Shown one piece after another: positions 55,810-60,000 of a stretch of 60,000 bases of DNA (position 1 is the stretch's first letter; the number at the start of each line of letters is the position of its first letter). The translations under genes were made by a program, and so were the position numbers. The DNA comes from Symsagittifera roscoffensis. Lineage: Eukaryota > Xenacoelomorpha > Acoela > Convolutidae. The notes under the pieces were generated by a model. It saw nothing but the letters and a program-made list of their open reading frames with translations, ran no database searches and was not told the origin of the DNA. The DNA is taken from assembly GCF_963678635.1 (NCBI RefSeq), contig NC_087062.1, positions 65,658,647 to 65,718,646 on the forward strand, written 5' to 3'.

Positions 55810-57188
55810 CACGCCAACGCCAATTGCCAACTCAGGGCCTATTGTTAACTAAACGAAACTGTATTAAGCAAAAAAACGATATTTATAAAACTCGTGAAAA
55901 AAATATCAAAAATTGAATGAACCAGTTATGGTGACACATGGGGAGCTTTTTTGGGCCCACTTCTTTGCGTCTTAGATGTAATTTTTTTGGAAATTAGCAA
56001 AAATTCTCAACAAGTTTGAATCACGTTACTCTAAACGGATGATATAGTAAAATAATAATCGCTTCTATAAGTAGTTTAGTAGATCACTAAGAAGTTTTAG
56101 ACGAAATTAGATTTTGGTTAGCAAGTAATAAATTAATTCTTAACATTGAAAAATTAAAACCAAATTAACTCTTCTACAGATGCTTTCTGCAGCAAACTTT
56201 CCACAACAGTTTTCAAAATCCTGGATCATTTCTGGATGAAAAAATTCGGTCCACAAACCAAATAATTTATTTACAAACAAGTAAACCAGTACCATGGGCT
56301 TTTATATAAACTGAAAATTTTTTTTTGACCAAAAAACAGCTTTTTTTGGCCTAGAAAACTTGTTAGGCCAATTTAACAAAATTGAAATTTCATTTACGCA
56401 TTAAGTGATAAAAATTAAATTGTAAAACCTGCTGAAACAACCTATAGAAACCATATAATACAAAAATTATTTGAATTAATTAAACACATAAGATATCAAT
56501 ACAATTTTTTAATTATTAAAACTCACATACTCATGATTCGCTAAAATATTTGTGCAGAGTAATTCGGAGGGAAAACCAGTCCGAATTTTTACAAAAGTTA
56601 AATACTAAAGAAAAGCAATAAAGTGTTTAAACTGAAAGTGATATATCGAGAGCTGTCCCAATACGCGAAAAGTTTGCACCAGGAACTCGTGTCCTCCTCA
56701 ACAGTTATACTCTTCCCCCTAAAGTTACCAAAATGATAAAGTTATTTTAACCAGGAAATAAACAACTTCAATCATCAACTTTTAGATAAATTTTTTCAAG
56801 CAATTAGTGAACTGATAAGTAAGCTGTTTTCTGTTTTCTAGTTAAACTATAATATATCTAAATTTTTGTCCTTTAATGATTTTTGGCACAATTTTTATAA
56901 TTTTTTTATTCTGGTCAACACCGAATTTCTAATTCAACCAAGCGGTAATATTTGTCCCTCCATCTCTTGTGAGAAAGTTGTGCTCTCATCCCAATTTTTT
57001 TAACCCCTAACTACAAGGGTATCCAAAAACTGTTTTTGATTCTTGAACTGAGACGCCTGAAAACAGGCTTTTCCGTTCGTGTAATGAATACAATTTATTT
57101 ATTTTTTAAAATCAGGGTAATAAGTAAGAATGAAACAATTGAAAAGCGCCCCATGCAGAAAACACACAAATTTGGCTGAAAAAACTAT
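55810..57188. other. AT-rich intergenic or intronic DNA
   Basis: No supported coding sequence or repeat family recognised. Confidence 0.35.
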
Positions 57189-57611
57189 TTAGAAAAACAC
57201 ATTATAAAAGCTGTTTTTTGTTGTATTTTCAGCCAGCCAGTTTGCTGCTTCATCATAGAGTTTGGGACTAATAACTTGGGAAATGAGATCCGAGTTGTCT
57301 TGGGAAATTGGTTTAGGAAGTACCGATGAACAAACACAGTGGATTCTAGTTTGGTGACGACTGCATCCGACTTTCACTCTGCTTTCTAACCGCGTTTTTG
57401 ATAAATGCATCTTTATCAGTTACTTTCATCATTACAGCTCTACTGAGTGTTTCCAATAATCAGGGCTAAATATTCTAGTCTCGTCTTTGAATTCTAGGCT
57501 CATTATAGCATTATCAAAGAAAAATAGCAAAATCAACTCAATTGTGCCAAAATATTCATTACGGGTTTCAATTGGTTTATAATAGAAATCAAAAAAGCAA
57601 AATTGACTTAG

Positions 57612-57835
57612 TTAAAAACTGAAAATTTCATCGTTTGGTTCTTGTATAGTATCTTCGGAGTTCTGCTGTAGAGGCTCGGGCTGAGTAGGCACATAGTTGT
57701 CAATCTCCTTCTTAGCAGCCATGAATAAGTATGTAATTGTCATAAATACGCTCACTAGCGACAGAAGAAACCCGATCCAGCCAAACCAGTGCAAACTGGA
57801 GAGAGGCCGACGGCTGGGTTGAGAAGAGTTGAATC
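57612..57835 (-). CDS. Candidate last exon of multi-pass membrane protein gene
   Basis: Minus-strand reading frame with a hydrophobic segment (WFGWIGFLLSLVSVFMTITYLF) and a hydrophilic acidic tail rich in Glu/Pro/Gln ending at a stop near 57612. An acceptor CTCTAG precedes GATTC at 57835 and joins in phase with the donor of the exon at 58574-58720. The same frame is open upstream to about 57907 and adds another hydrophobic stretch (FVTCVVLLMGLVFVTLGF), so the true 5' border may lie further up. Likely a host gene for a small tetraspan-like protein; family not recognised. Confidence 0.4.
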
Positions 57836-58207
57836 CTAGAGTCACGAACACCAGACCCATCAGAAGAACGACACATGTAACAAAAGAAACAATTGAATGA
57901 ATAAGTGGTCATGATTTTCACCCGAGAATGTTTTCTAAAATTTTTTTTGAATATAGTCGACTTATTCAAGTTTTCGTTTCAGAAGAATCAATCAAAACTT
58001 TCACTAAAACAACCAAAAACAATCAACTCTAGTGGCGGTGGTTTTTATCCTTTTTGTCATAAAAGTCTCGTAATCGACGGATATATGTGCCCATGATTAA
58101 AAAATTACCTTTTTCTCATTTGAGACAGATTCCTGTCACATGAAGTAGTGAAATTGGGGACTGTAAGGGGAACTGGGGAACTGATTGCAGATTCTATAGC
58201 TATAAAA

Positions 58208-58251
58208 ACTGGTTTCGGATTTTTTCGGATATAACAATATCCGAAACCAGT
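58208..58251. repeat. Hairpin next to MITE-like sequence
   Basis: Arms ACTGGTTTCGGAT (58208-58220) and ATCCGAAACCAGT (58239-58251) are perfect complements. Confidence 0.7.
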
Positions 58252-58540
58252 AGCGGAGCTACGGGAGGGGCTCCATCCTAGTGATTTGACTCACAGGCCA
58301 CCCAAAGGGTCCACATTTGGTATTAATTTACAACCGTTGTTCTCGACCGACCCTGATGTTTTTTAAAGATGCCTCTGGTGACAATACGCACTAAATGAGA
58401 GATGATGCGTCAAAAAACGCGCGGTCAAACTTTTCCGAAAACGCAACCTCAATCATCATGTTTGGCTCATTTTTTAAAAGTTTCTAAAACCAATTTTCGA
58501 CAAACTGTCCTCCTCGAAAAAAAATCCTAGATCCACCATA
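58249..58540. mobile_element. Possible degenerate hAT-like MITE
   Basis: The left end CAGTAGCGGAGCTACGGGAGG and right end CCTAGATCCACCAT are reminiscent of the MITE ends at 52024-52386. The termini match poorly and no clear target duplication was found. It lies inside the intron between the two candidate membrane-protein exons. Confidence 0.4.
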
Positions 58541-58573
58541 CAACATAATTCAATGAGGGGGATATCAACTTAC

Positions 58574-58720
58574 TGTGTAAAACTGAGATAGCAGATGATA
58601 CGATAGCCATTTGAAGTCCAGACTTTGTAAATATGGCAATCATCAAAGAGACCACCAACATTAAGCTTAGAACATGTCCCATAATCAGAATCGCCCAGAT
58701 AAGTTGCAAAAAAGAACTAC
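58574..58720 (-). CDS. Candidate internal exon of membrane protein gene
   Basis: Minus strand, 147 bp. The acceptor TTGTTTCAG lies just above 58720 and the donor GTAAGT at 58573-58568. It encodes a hydrophobic stretch (LIWAILIMGHVLSLMLVVSL) followed by another (LQMAIVSSAISVL). Phase fits the candidate exon at 57612-57835. The good splice sites and membrane character support a real host gene; upstream exons were not found. Confidence 0.5.
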
Positions 58721-58740
58721 CTGAAACAACTTTTTTTCTT

Positions 58741-59303
58741 TAAGAAAAACAATTGAGGTCACTCATCTCATAAGATCTTATGAAAAATAGCCATCAGAGA
58801 GTTGAAAAAGTTTTATAGAAGTTTTCTGATTTCGAAGAAATTCTATCATCTGTTTGGACAATCTGAAAATTAAAATATATGTTTGAACTTGTTAGTCAAG
58901 CTTTTTTCCCGTTATTTGCAACTTTTGTTCTTGGAGAGTTGCTTATCTTCAATTTAGCTATCGAATTTAATTTGAAGTTAAATATAAAAATATATGTGAA
59001 AATGTTAATAAGAGCGTGAAAAATTTTTAAAGAGTGTTTTTTTTTCAAAAATTAATTGAAAAACACTTGAATCAAAAAAGATAAAATTTTGGTTTTTCAA
59101 AATGAAAGCTAAATGTTTGAACGTGCTTATAAACAAAAAAATTACACGCAGCAGGTCAAATAGTTTCAGGACGTTGTTGGTTGGTAGATTTACAGAAGAA
59201 AAAGAGAAAGATTTATTTAAAGTGGAAACTCTACCCCAGTGAAAAATTAGCGGTAGGTAAAAAGCAAAACAAGCAAGTTTTAAATCACTTTGTCAAATTT
59301 CAG
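58741..59303. other. Intergenic or intronic DNA
   Basis: AT-rich. It contains a TTTCAG near 59164-59169 and an upstream open stretch of the frame used by the next exon, but no coding sequence that I can support. Confidence 0.3.
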
Positions 59304-59458
59304 GGACAATTTAGGAAAAAACAGCTTGGAATTGCAGCAGTTTTTAACTTCAACCAAGAGCAAACGAGCTTAGCTACTTTTTTGAAGGTGTCAAACAAGT
59401 ATTTAAAAGACATAAAAGCTCCTTATGCATCAGAAAGTTCCAGTTGTTGTCATCTGCA
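59304..59458 (+). CDS. Candidate host exon, unknown protein
   Basis: Open frame flanked by the acceptor AAATTTCAG (to 59303) and the donor GTAAGT (from 59459). It encodes about 51 residues, beginning GQFRKKQLGIAAVFNFNQ and Lys-rich in the middle. Canonical borders are the main support; no family recognised and partner exons not identified. Confidence 0.4.
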
Positions 59459-60000
59459 GTAAGTTTTCTCACCAGCGTGTAAAGGTAAGAATCGAAACAG
59501 GTGAGTGTAGAAAAATTGTCGCAGTGAGCACTTCTTTTTTCTCATTGGGTAGGTTTCACACCAAATCAAAAAATCTATTTGGGAAATTCAATTTTTCAAA
59601 ATAATCAAAACCAAGATTTGAATTCTTTTTCGAAAATATTTCAGATCTTTTACAATCGATTGAAGTAAAATTAAAAGAAATAATAAAGATTTTTTTGTTA
59701 GAACGACTTTTTAGAAAAACCATTTTGGAAAACTAATTTCGAGTTCAGTTTTGTCCAAGTGCTAAGCAATTTTTGTCAACACACTAGTTAAATTTAATCA
59801 TCCAACTGAATCCCTAAGTAACAGTAAAAATAAATAATTTCAAAATCTTGGCATTTTTCTCAAGAATTCGACCATTAAAAATCACTACTGGACCCTGAAG
59901 TTCCCGACAGAAGATATTCCAGTTGACAAAATCCCATTTGAAACTAAATACATCAGTTCAGTTTCAACTAAAAACTTTAAAAAATGTGTCAAACAGTGCA
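59459..60000. other. AT-rich DNA to window end
   Basis: Probably intron downstream of the candidate exon. Nothing else recognised. Confidence 0.3.

Noticed and set aside
57189-57410. 73-codon minus-strand ORF as a host exon
   Set aside because: Part looks protein-like, but no clear acceptor and another frame upstream looks equally plausible; left unannotated.

Overview
The window is eukaryotic, almost certainly from an AT-rich invertebrate animal genome. It is dominated by LTR retrotransposons, shows canonical GT-AG exon borders near its right end, and has no bacterial-style gene packing. I cannot name the species from sequence alone. No rRNA, tRNA or CRISPR array was seen.

Layout: (1) Positions 1-43022 are an old Ty3/gypsy-type LTR element on the + strand (called 'outer' here). 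Its two LTR copies are 1-1543 and 41480-43022. (2) Nested in the outer leader is a second LTR element on the + strand ('inner', 2004-25221, about 23.2 kb). Its 887-bp LTRs differ at only two positions that I can find. (3) 43023-45195 is non-coding flank. (4) 45196-50735 is a minus-strand, internally deleted relative of the outer element. (5) 50736-60000 is AT-rich host DNA with a small hAT-type MITE, inverted repeats, a G-rich minisatellite, a fold-back of about 1.85 kb, and a few candidate exons of unrecognised host genes.

The inner element is the most remarkable object. After a long leader (a 409-bp-period duplication with a template-switch scar, then a 14-bp minisatellite) it carries two intact ORFs of about 8.8 kb each. 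ORF1 (2933 aa) is a single-frame Gag-Pol: coiled coil, gag, two CCHC knuckles, DTGA protease, YVDD reverse transcriptase, RNase H, HHCC/DDE integrase and GPF motif, ending in a region that resembles a macro domain. ORF2 (2947 aa) has no overall relative that I recognise. It contains one complete SGNH-hydrolase signature (GDS, GTND, DGIH) and a second, altered SGNH-like domain. Six perfect 20-bp repeats, each containing CAGGTAAAA, separate the two ORFs. Scale and layout recall the giant LTR elements reported from planarians (Burro), but relationship is not shown here.

The outer element has the layout of a complex retrovirus: leader ORFs, gag, protease, reverse transcriptase, integrase, a hydrophobic/Pro-Ser-rich accessory frame, a glycoprotein (env) frame resembling chuvirus-type glycoproteins, and one or two further frames before the 3' LTR. 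Nearly every gene is broken by stops or frameshifts. The truncated minus-strand relative allows comparison: a small leader ORF next to the primer-binding site and an LTR hairpin are both conserved between the two copies.
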